DNA of 64,000 bases from Microbacterium sp. XT11 (GTDB lineage: Bacteria > Actinomycetota > Actinomycetes > Actinomycetales > Microbacteriaceae), in the NCBI RefSeq assembly GCF_001513675.1, contig NZ_CP013859.1, positions 807,081 through 871,080 of the forward strand, given 5' to 3'. Both the position numbers and the translations under genes were made by a program. Below, piece after piece: positions 7,921-18,477 of the stretch. The notes under the pieces are model-generated. The model did not search any database and was not told the origin of the DNA. It saw only the letters and a program-made list of their open reading frames with translations. Position 1 is the stretch's first letter; each line of letters begins with the position of its first letter.

Positions 7921-8495
7921 TGTTCGATTATGGACGATCGCCACTCGTCCTCGAGCAGGGCGTAGATGAGCAGGGTGCTCCACTCCCCCTTGAACCACTC
8001 GCTCTCGACCAGCCGGGCCTCCCGCCGGAAGCCCAGTCGCTCGACGACCCGGATCGACGCGGCGTTGCGCTCGTCGATCCGCGCCGCGATGCGATGTAGC
8101 CCCAGGCCGTCGAAGCCGACGTGGAGCAGGGCGCGCACGGCCTCCGAGGCGTAGCCGTGGCCTGCCGCGCGCGGATCGAGGATGTACCCGACCTCGCCGG
8201 CCCGATCGGACTCGCTCCGCCAGAACAGCACGACGTCGCCGACGAGGCGGCCGGTGCGGCGCTCCTCCAGGGCGAGGCACACGGCGTCGCCCTCCTTCTC
8301 GAAGCGGGTCGTCGACCATCGCGTCGCGATGCGCTCCTCCACGTCCGCGAGCGTGAGCGGTCCGTATGGCACGTACCGCACGCTCTCGGCATCCGACTTG
8401 TACGCCAGCATCGCCGGTGCGTCGTCGGGGGTGATCGGCCGCAGCAGCAGCCGCTCTGTGCGGATCGGGTAGTCGGGCTGAAGCACGGTGCTCAC
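7917..8495 (-). CDS. GNAT family N-acetyltransferase (RimJ/RimL type)
   Basis: The 192-residue protein opens with PIRTERLLLRPITPDDAPAM, the usual start of RimJ/RimL-like acetyltransferases, and keeps the acetyl-CoA region GEVGYILDPRAAGHGYASEA and the later RIAARIDERNAASIRVVERL. The GTG at 8493-8495 gives an N-terminus matching the family; longer frames upstream run into the divergent gene. The last codons overlap the start of the small downstream gene. Substrate (protein N-terminus, amino acid or antibiotic) is unknown. Confidence 0.8.
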   Translation of the reverse strand: MSTVLQPDYPIRTERLLLRPITPDDAPAMLAYKSDAESVRYVPYGPLTLADVEERIATRWSTTRFEKEGDAVCLALEERRTGRLVGDVVLFWRSESDRAGEVGYILDPRAAGHGYASEAVRALLHVGFDGLGLHRIAARIDERNAASIRVVERLGFRREARLVESEWFKGEWSTLLIYALLEDEWRSSIIEQ

Positions 8496-8530
8496 CGTAC
8501 CGCGTCTGCCCCTGCGGGTACCGTGGTGGC

Positions 8531-9502
8531 ATGGAGTGGATCGCCGATCCGACGGCCGGGGAATGGCTGCGTGCGCGACTCGATGGCGCGATCGGTGCGA
8601 GCATGCACTGCGTGGTGCCGCGGGGCTTTCCGGCATACGCCCGCGTGTTCCATCCGGCCACCGTGCGGTCGCTCCCCGATCGCGCCGTGCCCGCGCGTGC
8701 CGAATGGGAACGGATGCCGCCTTCGGAGTCGCAGCGGCTGATGGACCGGTTCGTCGACGAACCGACGACCTGGCGCGATGTCGCAGCGGCGTTCGGCACG
8801 ACCATGCATCCGCTCGCGCAGTGGCAGAGCATCGTGCGCACGCCGCCCGGCGACGACTGGAACACCCGGATCTCCCCCGACGGCCGCGAGTTCACGGCGC
8901 CGGAGGAAGGCCACCTCGAACCTGAGCTCCTCGCCGCGGTGGCCGAGCACCTCGTCGTGCACACGGCGACACCGGATGCCGGCGTCGCCGCGCTTTGGGA
9001 GGGATGGGGCGACCTGCTCGGCCATCTCGGCCACGGCCCGTCACGCCTGTTCTTCGAGGTCGGCGACGACGCGGCCCACCAGCAGCTGCTCGAACGGAGC
9101 ATCCATGACCCCCTCAACAACGGCTTCCGCACTCCGACGTGGCAGGAGGGGATCCTCTCGCGCGAGATCTCCGAGGCTCCGCGCCTCGAGCTCCCCGATC
9201 GCAGGTACGTCCTGTTCTCGGCATCCGCCCGCGAGTTCGCCGCTCCGGGATGGGTACTGACTGCGCCGTGGCGCGACCTGCCCGCCGAGGAGAGGGGATT
9301 CCCGCCGCAGGCGCACAGCCCCGGCATCCTGTGGCCCGCCGATCACGCCTGGGTGCTGGTGTCGGAGATCGACTTCGACTCCACCGTCGTCGCCGGCAGC
9401 GCCGAGCTCATCGCCGCGCTCTGCGCCGACGACCGGATCGAGGCGCTGCCGATCCCCGCGGATGCGAGCCTGGCGTGGGACGCCGACGAGGTGAACCGGT
9501 GA
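8531..9502 (+). CDS. Uncharacterised actinobacterial protein
   Basis: The 323-residue soluble protein is not assigned to a function. It is Trp- and Pro-rich, with motifs such as GEWLRARLDGAI near the N-terminus, HCVVPRGFPAYARVFHP, and ILWPADHAWVLVSEIDFDSTVVAGS near the C-terminus. No signal peptide or membrane segment is visible. It overlaps the following membrane-protein gene by 4 bases (GTGA), so the two are probably co-translated. It is divergent from the GNAT gene, with 35 bases between starts, so the promoters overlap. Clean codon usage and the overlap support a real gene. Confidence 0.75.
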   Translation: MEWIADPTAGEWLRARLDGAIGASMHCVVPRGFPAYARVFHPATVRSLPDRAVPARAEWERMPPSESQRLMDRFVDEPTTWRDVAAAFGTTMHPLAQWQSIVRTPPGDDWNTRISPDGREFTAPEEGHLEPELLAAVAEHLVVHTATPDAGVAALWEGWGDLLGHLGHGPSRLFFEVGDDAAHQQLLERSIHDPLNNGFRTPTWQEGILSREISEAPRLELPDRRYVLFSASAREFAAPGWVLTAPWRDLPAEERGFPPQAHSPGILWPADHAWVLVSEIDFDSTVVAGSAELIAALCADDRIEALPIPADASLAWDADEVNR

Positions 9503-10623
9503 CGGCCCCGCAGCCGCAGGCGTCGTTCGATGCGCGACCCCTGTGGGAGCCCGTCGACCCGGCCGCCGTCCGGGCGTTCGCGGCCGAGCTGCGGGCGCGC
9601 CGCACCGAGGGCGTCGCCGCCTCCACGGTGATCGGCATCGTCGTTGCGGTGCTGGCGGGTGTCGTCCTGGTGCCCGTCGTCGTGACGGCGCTCGTCGCTC
9701 TCGCGGTGCACGGCGGGGGGTCGTCCCCGCTCGCCGCGGTGCCGCTGCTGCTCATCGCCGCGGCCGGTGCAGCGATCGTGGCACTCGCCGTCGCCGGCTG
9801 GCGCCGTGCGCGGATCACCCGGTACCGGCTCCCCCGTTTCGCGCGAGCGAACGGGATGAGCTATGTCGAGCGCGTCGCCGATCCCCCTCTTCCGGGCATG
9901 ATCTTCAGCCTCGGCCGGTCGCGCGTCGCCACCGACCTCGTGCGCGGCACGCATCCGCGTTTCGTCGAGTTCGGCAACTACCAGTACACGGTGCAGTCGG
10001 GGAAGAACTCGACGACCTACCGGTGGGGCTACGTCGCGGTGAAGCTCGACGTGCCGCTGCCGAACATCGTGCTCGACGCGAAGGGCAACAACGCCTTCGG
10101 GTCGAACCTGCCCGCGCACTTCGACCGTGCCCAGCGGCTGTCGCTCGAGGGCGACTTCGACCAGCACTTCACCCTCTACTGCCCCTCGGGCTACGAGGCC
10201 GACGCGCTGTACCTCTTCACGCCCGACATCATGGCCCGGTTCATCGACAACGCCGCCGAGCTCGACGTCGAGATCGTCGACGACTGGCTGTTCCTCTACA
10301 CCCAGCGCCGCGTGTCGACGCTCGATCCGGCGACGTGGGCCTGGCTGTTCGGCGCGGTCGGCGCGCTGCTCGTGAAGTTCGACCAGTGGGCGCGCTGGCG
10401 CGACGAGCGTCTGGCGGCGACGGCATCCGCTCCCGGCGCGCCGCACGGGGATGCGGCGAGCCTCCCCTTCGCTGCACCGACGGGTCTTCTCGCGCCGCCG
10501 CCGGGAGTCGCTCCGCAGGGCCGTCGCCTCCGGCGCAGCGTGCAGTGGCTTCCGATCGTCATCGCGCTCGCGGCCGGCGTCTTCTGGCTCTGGGCCAGGG
10601 TCGCCGACACGTTCGGCCACTGA
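9499..10623 (+). CDS. Uncharacterised membrane protein
   Basis: The 374-residue protein starts at the GTG at 9499-9501, overlapping the stop of the previous gene. Two hydrophobic helices (VIGIVVAVLAGVVLVPVVVTAL and PLLLIAAAGAAIVALAVAGW) lie near residues 35-60 and 75-100. A large soluble domain follows (from about 110 to 310) with GNYQYTVQSGKNSTTYRWGYVAVKLDVPLP, and a final helix (LPIVIALAAGVFWLWARV) near the C-terminus. The C-terminal region before the last helix is Pro/Ala-rich and probably disordered. No catalytic motif is recognised. Coupling to the preceding uncharacterised gene suggests a shared task at the membrane. Confidence 0.75.
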   Translation: MTAPQPQASFDARPLWEPVDPAAVRAFAAELRARRTEGVAASTVIGIVVAVLAGVVLVPVVVTALVALAVHGGGSSPLAAVPLLLIAAAGAAIVALAVAGWRRARITRYRLPRFARANGMSYVERVADPPLPGMIFSLGRSRVATDLVRGTHPRFVEFGNYQYTVQSGKNSTTYRWGYVAVKLDVPLPNIVLDAKGNNAFGSNLPAHFDRAQRLSLEGDFDQHFTLYCPSGYEADALYLFTPDIMARFIDNAAELDVEIVDDWLFLYTQRRVSTLDPATWAWLFGAVGALLVKFDQWARWRDERLAATASAPGAPHGDAASLPFAAPTGLLAPPPGVAPQGRRLRRSVQWLPIVIALAAGVFWLWARVADTFGH

Positions 10624-10633
10624 GGCCGAGTGT

Positions 10634-10672
10634 GGGGGTGGGTGCTGCTTTGGGGATCAGCTGCCCACCCCA
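10634..10672 (+). terminator. Imperfect terminator hairpin
   Basis: GGGGGTGGGTGCTG (10634-10647) can pair imperfectly with CAGCTGCCCACCCC (10658-10671), starting about ten bases after the stop of the membrane-protein gene. A pyrimidine-rich stretch follows. Confidence 0.45.
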
Positions 10673-10792
10673 TCCCCCCTCGGGATCAGAGAGGACTGGG
10701 GATCCTCTCCGCATGGCGGCCGAGCCGCCCCGCAGTGCGCTCAGCTGGGGACTGGATCTGCACTGCGTACAGAAAGATGGTATACCGGCGCA

Positions 10793-10808
10793 CGTTGCAT
10801 CGGGTTGC
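10793..10808. promoter_or_regulatory. Second copy of the aldehyde-dehydrogenase operator-like motif
   Basis: CGTTGCATCGGGTTGC is identical over 16 bases to 12956-12971 upstream of the aldehyde dehydrogenase gene. Here it sits just beyond the 3' end of the DUF779 gene, next to a GGTATACC palindrome. It may be a second regulator site or a remnant of a duplicated promoter. Confidence 0.4.
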
Positions 10809-10816
10809 GCGACCGC

Positions 10817-11200
10817 TCACCGCTGCGGGAGCAGTCCGAAGTGGGCGAGCTCGGCCTCGTCGAGCATCCGAGACCGGATGAGGAATCGCATGCCCGTCGG
10901 GCCCTCCACGCTGAACCCGGCTCCCCTGCCGGGCACGACGTCGATCGTGAGGTGCGTGTACTTCCAGTACTCGAACTGCGACGCCGACATGTAGACCTCG
11001 ACCGGGTCGGGGAGGCCGACCTCCAGCGTCCCCAGCAGCACATCGCCCGGTCCGGTGAGGAACATGCCGACCGGGTAGCACATCGGCGCCGACCCGTCGC
11101 AGCATCCGCCCGACTGATGGAACATCAGCGGTCCGTGCTGCGCCGTGAGATCGCGGATGAGGGATGCGGCGGCATCCGTCACGTCCACTCGCTGCGGCAT
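10817..11200 (-). CDS. DUF779 protein linked to aldehyde dehydrogenase
   Basis: The 127-residue protein shows DUF779 features: LTAQHGPLMFHQSGGCCDGSAPMC near residues 18-41, with three closely spaced cysteines that could bind metal or be redox-active, then YMSASQFEYWKYTHLTIDVVPGRG and a conserved ERGxRF-like end (GPTGMRFLIRSRML). DUF779 genes commonly follow acetaldehyde/aldehyde dehydrogenase genes of the ExaC/AcoD class, as here. The specific role is unknown; an accessory role for the dehydrogenase is inferred from this association. A strong hairpin lies between the two genes. Confidence 0.85.
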   Translation of the reverse strand: MPQRVDVTDAAASLIRDLTAQHGPLMFHQSGGCCDGSAPMCYPVGMFLTGPGDVLLGTLEVGLPDPVEVYMSASQFEYWKYTHLTIDVVPGRGAGFSVEGPTGMRFLIRSRMLDEAELAHFGLLPQR

Positions 11201-11223
11201 CGTCTTCTCCTTCCTGCCGCGCC

Positions 11224-11258
11224 GATCCGGGCGGGCGCCCCCGGTGCCCGCCCGGATC
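11224..11258 (-). terminator. Perfect hairpin between aldehyde dehydrogenase and DUF779 genes
   Basis: A 13-bp perfect inverted repeat (11224-11236 / 11246-11258) with a 9-base loop lies in the 120-base gap between the two genes. It lacks a T-tract, so it could be a partial terminator or an mRNA processing or stabilising element that sets the ratio of the two products. Confidence 0.5.
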
Positions 11259-11320
11259 CCCCTGCCCCCGTCCCCACTCCGCTCGGATCCTGAGCGAGCA
11301 GGGGCATGGGGAAGGACCGA

Positions 11321-12871
<1,551 letters not shown>

Positions 12872-12951
12872 CATGTCTCCTTCGACGGGCCGCGTCGGAG
12901 ATTCGCGGCTGGTGTGACGAAGGTAGGCCGCCGGAGGTTGCGTCCCGGTGC

Positions 12952-12971
12952 GCAACGTTGCATCGGGTTGC
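12952..12971. promoter_or_regulatory. Operator-like palindrome upstream of aldehyde dehydrogenase
   Basis: GCAACGTTGC (12952-12961) is a perfect palindrome followed by ATCGGGTTGC, giving three GTTGC/GCAAC half-sites; another GTTGC lies at about 12938. It lies about 40-60 bases upstream of the likely start of transcription, as expected for an activator site. The last 16 bases recur at 10793-10808. Confidence 0.5.
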
Positions 12972-12986
12972 AGGGCGTCGGGCGGG

Positions 12987-13823
12987 TCAGTTCCCGCCGC
13001 CGCTCGTGTCGGAATCGTAACGTCGGCTGTGCGGTGTGTACCGCACCGGATGCTCGGGATCGAGCTCGACGTGCAGACCACCGTCCTCGTCGCGGAACAC
13101 GATCACCCGCGAACCGGGCACCGGGATCTCGTGGGCGTAGGAGTTCAGTCGCACGACGACCGTGTGCTCGCCGCGGTCGTCCTCGTAGCGGATCGGCACA
13201 TCTCCGCCCTCGTGCCATCGGGCAGGGTCCGGAAGGGCGGTGATCATCCCCGCGTACCGAGGCGCGGTCGCCCGCAGGCGCAGCACCCTGGCGACCTCGG
13301 CCCTTGCGCGGCGCGCCGAAGAGACGGCGAGGGCCGCCAGCACGGCCGTGGCGAGCGCGCACAGGGATGCCAGGGTGCCGGGGACCACGGCCTCGCCGGC
13401 CTCCCGCCCGGACCACGGTCGGATCAGTCCGGCATTCGCTGCGATGAGGCCGAGACCGATCGCAGATCCGCCGGCGAGAGCCGAGAACACGATCAGCGCC
13501 AGCGTGGACGACTTCATGATGCGCTCGGTGCCCTCGACGAAGACTCCGCTGGCAGTGAAGACCGCGGCGAGCACCGCGGGCACCGCGAGCACGAGCCACC
13601 ACCAGCCGACTGCCTCGCCGTCGGTGACGGCGGTGTCGAAGAGAAGGCCGGACCCCGCCACCGCGAGGCCGACGCTCACCGCGAACGCCGCGACCAGCCC
13701 CATGTAGCCGGCGCCGATCGGGGCGAGCGTCACCCCGTGCGGCACGCGGACCGTCCGCGACCGACGCTCCCCCCGCGGGGAGAACACCGGCCCGTCCTCG
13801 AGCCACGCCCATTCCTCGGCCAT
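12987..13823 (-). CDS. Uncharacterised membrane protein
   Basis: The 278-residue protein has hydrophobic segments near residues 36-60 ([19 protein letters not shown]), 73-92, 105-130 and 148-168. A soluble C-terminal domain (from about 180) has beta-rich sequence such as [24 protein letters not shown] and [14 protein letters not shown]. No family is recognised. It starts at the ATG at 13821-13823 and lies downstream of the DUF11-repeat gene on the same strand, separated from it by a long terminator-like palindrome. It is therefore likely its own transcription unit. Confidence 0.75.
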   Translation of the reverse strand: MAEEWAWLEDGPVFSPRGERRSRTVRVPHGVTLAPIGAGYMGLVAAFAVSVGLAVAGSGLLFDTAVTDGEAVGWWWLVLAVPAVLAAVFTASGVFVEGTERIMKSSTLALIVFSALAGGSAIGLGLIAANAGLIRPWSGREAGEAVVPGTLASLCALATAVLAALAVSSARRARAEVARVLRLRATAPRYAGMITALPDPARWHEGGDVPIRYEDDRGEHTVVVRLNSYAHEIPVPGSRVIVFRDEDGGLHVELDPEHPVRYTPHSRRYDSDTSGGGN

Positions 13824-13848
13824 GCCACGACCCTACGGCCCGCAGCGA

Positions 13849-13913
13849 CGGTTCGAGGAGCGCAAAGTGTTCGAATGCCGGGAGATCAGCAACACTTCGC
13901 GCTCCTCGAACCG
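13849..13913. repeat. Long-arm palindrome at the 3' end of the DUF11-repeat gene
   Basis: Arms 13849-13871 and 13891-13913 are 23 bases each with one mismatch and a 19-base loop. It sits just past the 3' end of the surface-protein gene and probably acts as its terminator. The arms are far longer than a typical intrinsic terminator and there is no T-tract. It shares geometry, but not arm sequence, with the palindromes at 24.9, 28.7 and 34.1 kb. Confidence 0.75.
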
Positions 13914-13919
13914 CTGGGG

Positions 13920-16900
13920 TCAGCCGATCTGGTCGACTGAGCGCCGGCGCCTGCTCACGGCGAGGAAGATCCCTCCGCCGATCAGCAGCGCCATCATCGC
14001 GGCCAGCAGGGAGGCCGCGACCTCTCCACCCGTCGCGGCGAGGGGCGGCGGCGGGGTGAGCTCGTGCGTGGTGCACAGCTGGCTGTCGGGCACGCAGATC
14101 GGCTCCTCGCCGGTCTGCGCGACGACGTTGGCGAGCACGTGGTCGCCCTGCTCGTCGTACGCCTTGGGCGCCACCGTGTACGTCACCGTGACCACGTCAC
14201 CGGTCGCGACCGTGCCGGTGATCCGGATGGCCTGACCCTGCACCGCCGCCGTGAGCGACGGGTCGGATGCCGCAGGGGCACCCGAGAGCACGGCGTCGTC
14301 GAGTACACCGGACAGGTGATCGGTGTAGTCCACCGCCACCGGCGCTGCCGCCGGGTTGGTGCCCACGTTGCGGAACGTCAGCGTGTAGGTGACCCGCTGG
14401 TCGTACGCGATCGTCGTGCCGGATGCCGGGTCGGCCGACTTGGTCACCTGCACGTTCGAGACGGGGTTGACCGTGCAGTCGGCGCGCTCGGCATCCGTCG
14501 GCTCACAGGTCGCCGGAGGCTCCTCGCCCTCGTCGACGAGGAAGTTGCCGAGCCGGTCGTCGCCGCGCTCGCCGTCGTCGTTCACGACGACCGTGTAGAC
14601 CACCGTGGCCTCCTGGCCGGGGGCCAGGGTGCCTGCCACGAGGAACCGCCCGTCCGCGACGTCGAAGACGCTCAGCGCAGCATCCGACGACTCCGGCGGG
14701 GAGACGACGGTCGCGTCGTCGAGCACCTGGGTGAGCACGTCCTCGCGGGCCACGTCCACGTCGGCCTCGCCGATGTTGGCGAAGTGCAGCGTGTAGGTCA
14801 CCTCCTGCCCTGCGCGCACGGTGGCCCCGGATGCCGGGTCGACCGTCTTCCAGTCGTCGAGCTCTCCGACGGGGTGGCTCGTCGCGGGCGGCACGAACGG
14901 ATCGCACTCCGGGTCTGCATCGGCGCACTCGAACGGCGGCACGTCCGGGACGAGGACGTTGCCCACGATGTTGTCGCCGCGCTCGCCGTCGGGACGGACC
15001 GTGACGCTGTAGGTCACGGTCACCGTCTCGCCCGGAGCCAGCTCACCCGTCACCCGCAGCGTGCCCGCGTCGGGGTCGAACACGAGCTCGATCCCGTCAG
15101 CGGAGGTCTGCGGAGCGGTCGTGATGTCGGCGTCGTCGAGCACTCCCGTGAGGTCGTCCGTCGAGTCCAGCGCGCCGGCGGCCTGGCCGTCGTTCGTCCA
15201 GCTCAGCGTGTAGTCGACCACGTCGCCCGCCAGCAGGCTCTCACCGGATGCCGGATCGGAGCTCTTCGCGGGAACGATGCTCGGCAGCAGGATCTCGACG
15301 CTCACGGGCGGATCGCAGTCCTCGCCGGGCGCGCACACCGGAGCCGCCACGTTCACGAGGTCGTGGTCGCCGAGGTTCGTGACCGTCACCGTGTACGTGA
15401 TCTCGACCGACTCGCCCGCCGCGACCGGTCCCGACCAGGTCAGCACGGGCTCGCCGTACTGCGGGGCCGGAACGGCCGACCCGTCGGACGACACCGCCGT
15501 GGCGCCTCCGTCGTAGACGGCGTCGTCCAGCACGTCGGTGAGGTCGTCGGTCACGGATGCCGGAGCATCCGTCGTGTAGTCGGCCGCGCCATCGTTCGTG
15601 ACGGTGACGGTGTAGGTCACGACGTCGCCGGACGTCACGTCGTCGACTGGCTCCGCCGTCTTGGTGATCGAGAAGTGCCGGATCGGGTTCTCGGTGCCGG
15701 GGCAGCCCTCGGGACCGCACGTGCCGTCGGGGTTCTGCACCACGTTCGCGAGGACATGGTCGCCCTGCTCGGCGTAGGGCGCCACCGTGACCGTGTAGGA
15801 CACGGTGACCGTCTGGCCCGCGGGGATCGTGCCGTCGATCGCGAGCTCGTCGCCGTCGACGACCGCGGTCAGCGCGGCGGCATCCGACACGTCGATCGAA
15901 CCCTCGACGAACTCTGCGTCGTCGAGCACGCCTGATAGGTCGTCGACCTTGTCGACGGTCACCTCGGACTCGCCCGTGCTCTCGAAGGTCAGCGTGTAGG
16001 TGACGTCCTGACCGCTCTGCACCGTGCTGCCATCGGCCGGGTCGACCGACTTGCTCACCGCGAGCCGCCCGCCGGGGATGCGCACGGTGGCGCAGCTCTC
16101 GGCTCCGGGCAGCGTGTCGGCCTCCGGCACGCACGCGGTGTTGGTGAGCACCGAGTCTCCGGCGGTCGCGTCGTACACGACGGTGTAGCGGATCTCGATC
16201 GACGCTCCCGCCGCGAGCGGTCCCGACCAGGTGAGCTCCTCGGCGTCGGCGTCGAACTCCGCGCCGGCGGCCGGTGCGAGGATCTCGCCGAACTCTGCGT
16301 CGTCGAGCACCTCTTCCAGGCTGTCGGTCATGGTGGCCGGAGCGTCGTCCGTGTAGAAGCCGGGGCCCTCGTTGGTCACCGTCACGGTGTACGTGACCTC
16401 GTCGCCGTCGGTGGGCAGCGTGGTGGCGTCCGCGGTCTTCGCGATGGTCAGACGGGGCAGCTCGCCCACGGTGCCGTCACATGCCTCTCCCGTGACCGGG
16501 TCACGGCCGTCGACGGCGTCCTCGCAGAGCGGCGTGGGCGGCACCTGGCCGGGCGGGGGCGTGGTGACGGGCTGCCAGGCCACGTTGGCGACCTCGCCGT
16601 CTCCGGCGCTGCCCAGGGTCACGGTGTAGGTGAGCTCGACGCTCTCCCCCGCCGCGAGCGGCCCCGCCCACGACAGGTGCGAGGGCTCGATGAACGCCGG
16701 TGCCGGCACGTCGTCGCCGTCCGACGCGACGACCGCCGCGTCGTCGTTGTACGTCGCGTCGTCGAGCACCCCGGAGAGGTCGTCGAAGAGCACGGCGGGA
16801 TCGGCCACGGTGTAGTCGGTGTCTCCGACATTGGTCGCCGTGACCGTGTAGGCGACGACGTCGCCGGGACGGGAGTCCTCGGTGAAGTCGGACGTCTTGT

Positions 16901-18251
16901 CGATCGAGAGGCAGCGTCCGCCGAACTGGATCTCGCCGGTCCCGAAGTCGGCCGGCAGGTAGGTCCAGTCGTCGATGACGCGCTCGTTGCCCCACGAGTT
17001 GTTGTCATAGGCCCAGCCATGCGCACCGCCCGCCGAGTCGGCGCCGTCGGTCGCGGACAGGACCGGGGTGGTGTTCACGCGTGCGCCGGTCATCTGCGTG
17101 TCGTCCCAGTAGATCGTCGAGTCCGGCGCACCGGCGCCGTTCAGCCGCCGGATCGAGATGCCGGCCCTGCCCTCGACGTCGGTCTGCAGGATGTGCACCT
17201 CGCCGAGCTTGTCGAAGAACACCCGTGCGCCCATGCGCGTGCAGTCCTCGATCGGATCGCCAAGCCCGTCGAGACCGTCGAACGCGTAGCTGTACGATCC
17301 GCTGCCGTCGGCGCCCAGCCGGATGCTGCGGTCGCGCTGGCCGTCGTACGATCCGTCGCCGTCGACGTCGATCTGCAGCACGTATCCGCCGGTGAAGCGA
17401 TCGTTGATCGAGTAGGTGAAGGTGCCGGTGGCCGACCCGCCCCCGGCGGGGGCGAAGGCGAGGTCGTCGACGGCCAGATCGGCCGGGCCGAGCAGGTCGG
17501 GCCGGACGTTCACGCTTCCGAGGTTCGTGCTCGAGACCTGCGGCAGGTCGTCGGCCGGCTCCTCGAAGAACACCCGGTAGGTCTCTCCGCAGTCCGGGAG
17601 GGGGAGCGTGGTGCCCACTCCGCCCGGCGGCTCGTACGAGGCGTAGGGCGGGATGCAGTCGGCCTCGTCGGCCCAGCCCACGCTGTTCGCCTCGAAGATC
17701 GAGTTGACGCCGTTGTAGTCGTCGAGCTCGACGGCGTACACGTACCCGGTGTTGTTCACGATCCAGAAGTTCAGGTCGACGGTGTTCGCGGTTCCGGACG
17801 CCTGCTGCATGTAGTACCGATCGGACCAGACGCGGCCCGGTATCACCTGGCCGGATCCGGCCGCATGCACGTCCACCGTCCAGCTGTAGCCGATGCTCGT
17901 GCCCTGGCTCGGGAGATGGATGCGCCAGACGCCGTCGGCGGCTGCGGGTCCGTACGTACCGGGTCCGAGCGCGGTGGTTCCGTCGGGAGCGACCACCTGC
18001 TCGATGTTGCCGGTGCCGACCACGGTCTCACCGGCCTCGACGTAGGCGTACAGCCACTGATTCGAGTAGGCGTTCGACGGCGGCGTGTTGCCCGCGGCGA
18101 GCGCGGGCGACGGCAGCGCGACGCCGAGCAGCGACACGGCGAGCGCGGCGACGATCGCCGCCGCGACACCCGCCCTCCGACGTTCTCCCGACCTTCCCGG
18201 TCGTGCTGCCGGCCTCCGCCGGCCGATCAGGGCACGCGTTGACGTGGCCAT
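13920..18251 (-). CDS. Large DUF11-repeat surface protein with LAxTG sorting signal
   Basis: The 1443-residue protein begins with a long basic, Arg-rich signal peptide (to about residue 50, AALAVSLLGVALPSPALAAG). An N-terminal region of about 330 residues follows and then seven or so DUF11/isopeptide-type repeats with ITKTADP-like starts, VTYTVTVTN strands and LDDA motifs. It ends with LAATGGEVAAS (about residue 1404), a hydrophobic helix and RRRR, the layout of a class E sortase substrate. The start ATG at 18249-18251 has GGGAG upstream. It is divergent from a LuxR-type regulator. It is expected to be covalently anchored to the cell wall; the ligand is unknown. No sortase gene is in the window. 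Confidence 0.85.
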   Translation of the reverse strand: MATSTRALIGRRRPAARPGRSGERRRAGVAAAIVAALAVSLLGVALPSPALAAGNTPPSNAYSNQWLYAYVEAGETVVGTGNIEQVVAPDGTTALGPGTYGPAAADGVWRIHLPSQGTSIGYSWTVDVHAAGSGQVIPGRVWSDRYYMQQASGTANTVDLNFWIVNNTGYVYAVELDDYNGVNSIFEANSVGWADEADCIPPYASYEPPGGVGTTLPLPDCGETYRVFFEEPADDLPQVSSTNLGSVNVRPDLLGPADLAVDDLAFAPAGGGSATGTFTYSINDRFTGGYVLQIDVDGDGSYDGQRDRSIRLGADGSGSYSYAFDGLDGLGDPIEDCTRMGARVFFDKLGEVHILQTDVEGRAGISIRRLNGAGAPDSTIYWDDTQMTGARVNTTPVLSATDGADSAGGAHGWAYDNNSWGNERVIDDWTYLPADFGTGEIQFGGRCLSIDKTSDFTEDSRPGDVVAYTVTATNVGDTDYTVADPAVLFDDLSGVLDDATYNDDAAVVASDGDDVPAPAFIEPSHLSWAGPLAAGESVELTYTVTLGSAGDGEVANVAWQPVTTPPPGQVPPTPLCEDAVDGRDPVTGEACDGTVGELPRLTIAKTADATTLPTDGDEVTYTVTVTNEGPGFYTDDAPATMTDSLEEVLDDAEFGEILAPAAGAEFDADAEELTWSGPLAAGASIEIRYTVVYDATAGDSVLTNTACVPEADTLPGAESCATVRIPGGRLAVSKSVDPADGSTVQSGQDVTYTLTFESTGESEVTVDKVDDLSGVLDDAEFVEGSIDVSDAAALTAVVDGDELAIDGTIPAGQTVTVSYTVTVAPYAEQGDHVLANVVQNPDGTCGPEGCPGTENPIRHFSITKTAEPVDDVTSGDVVTYTVTVTNDGAADYTTDAPASVTDDLTDVLDDAVYDGGATAVSSDGSAVPAPQYGEPVLTWSGPVAAGESVEITYTVTVTNLGDHDLVNVAAPVCAPGEDCDPPVSVEILLPSIVPAKSSDPASGESLLAGDVVDYTLSWTNDGQAAGALDSTDDLTGVLDDADITTAPQTSADGIELVFDPDAGTLRVTGELAPGETVTVTYSVTVRPDGERGDNIVGNVLVPDVPPFECADADPECDPFVPPATSHPVGELDDWKTVDPASGATVRAGQEVTYTLHFANIGEADVDVAREDVLTQVLDDATVVSPPESSDAALSVFDVADGRFLVAGTLAPGQEATVVYTVVVNDDGERGDDRLGNFLVDEGEEPPATCEPTDAERADCTVNPVSNVQVTKSADPASGTTIAYDQRVTYTLTFRNVGTNPAAAPVAVDYTDHLSGVLDDAVLSGAPAASDPSLTAAVQGQAIRITGTVATGDVVTVTYTVAPKAYDEQGDHVLANVVAQTGEEPICVPDSQLCTTHELTPPPPLAATGGEVAASLLAAMMALLIGGGIFLAVSRRRRSVDQIG

Positions 18252-18477
18252 CTGCTCTCCCTCCAGGACTGCATGGTTGCGCGCGGGATCTCTCCCGTCC
18301 CGCGCGTTCTCACCATGCCTATCGACAGGCCGGGACGGTCGACCACGGATGCTCGGGAACTGACCCCGAAATTCACCCCATCCGCACGCCCGTACGCGCC
18401 GGACGGAACGGCCGTTGTGCTTGACTGGGTGCGGGGACGCCGCGACGCTCAGGCTCAGCAGCACACGTACATCAGAG
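18252..18477. other. Divergent intergenic region between surface protein and LuxR-type regulator
   Basis: This 226-base gap holds the promoters of both genes. TTGACT at 18421-18426 is a possible -35 box towards the regulator, but no good -10 follows. A GC-rich inverted repeat around 18284-18310 (CGCGCGGGA... / ...TCCCGCGCG) may affect the surface-protein leader. Confidence 0.35.
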
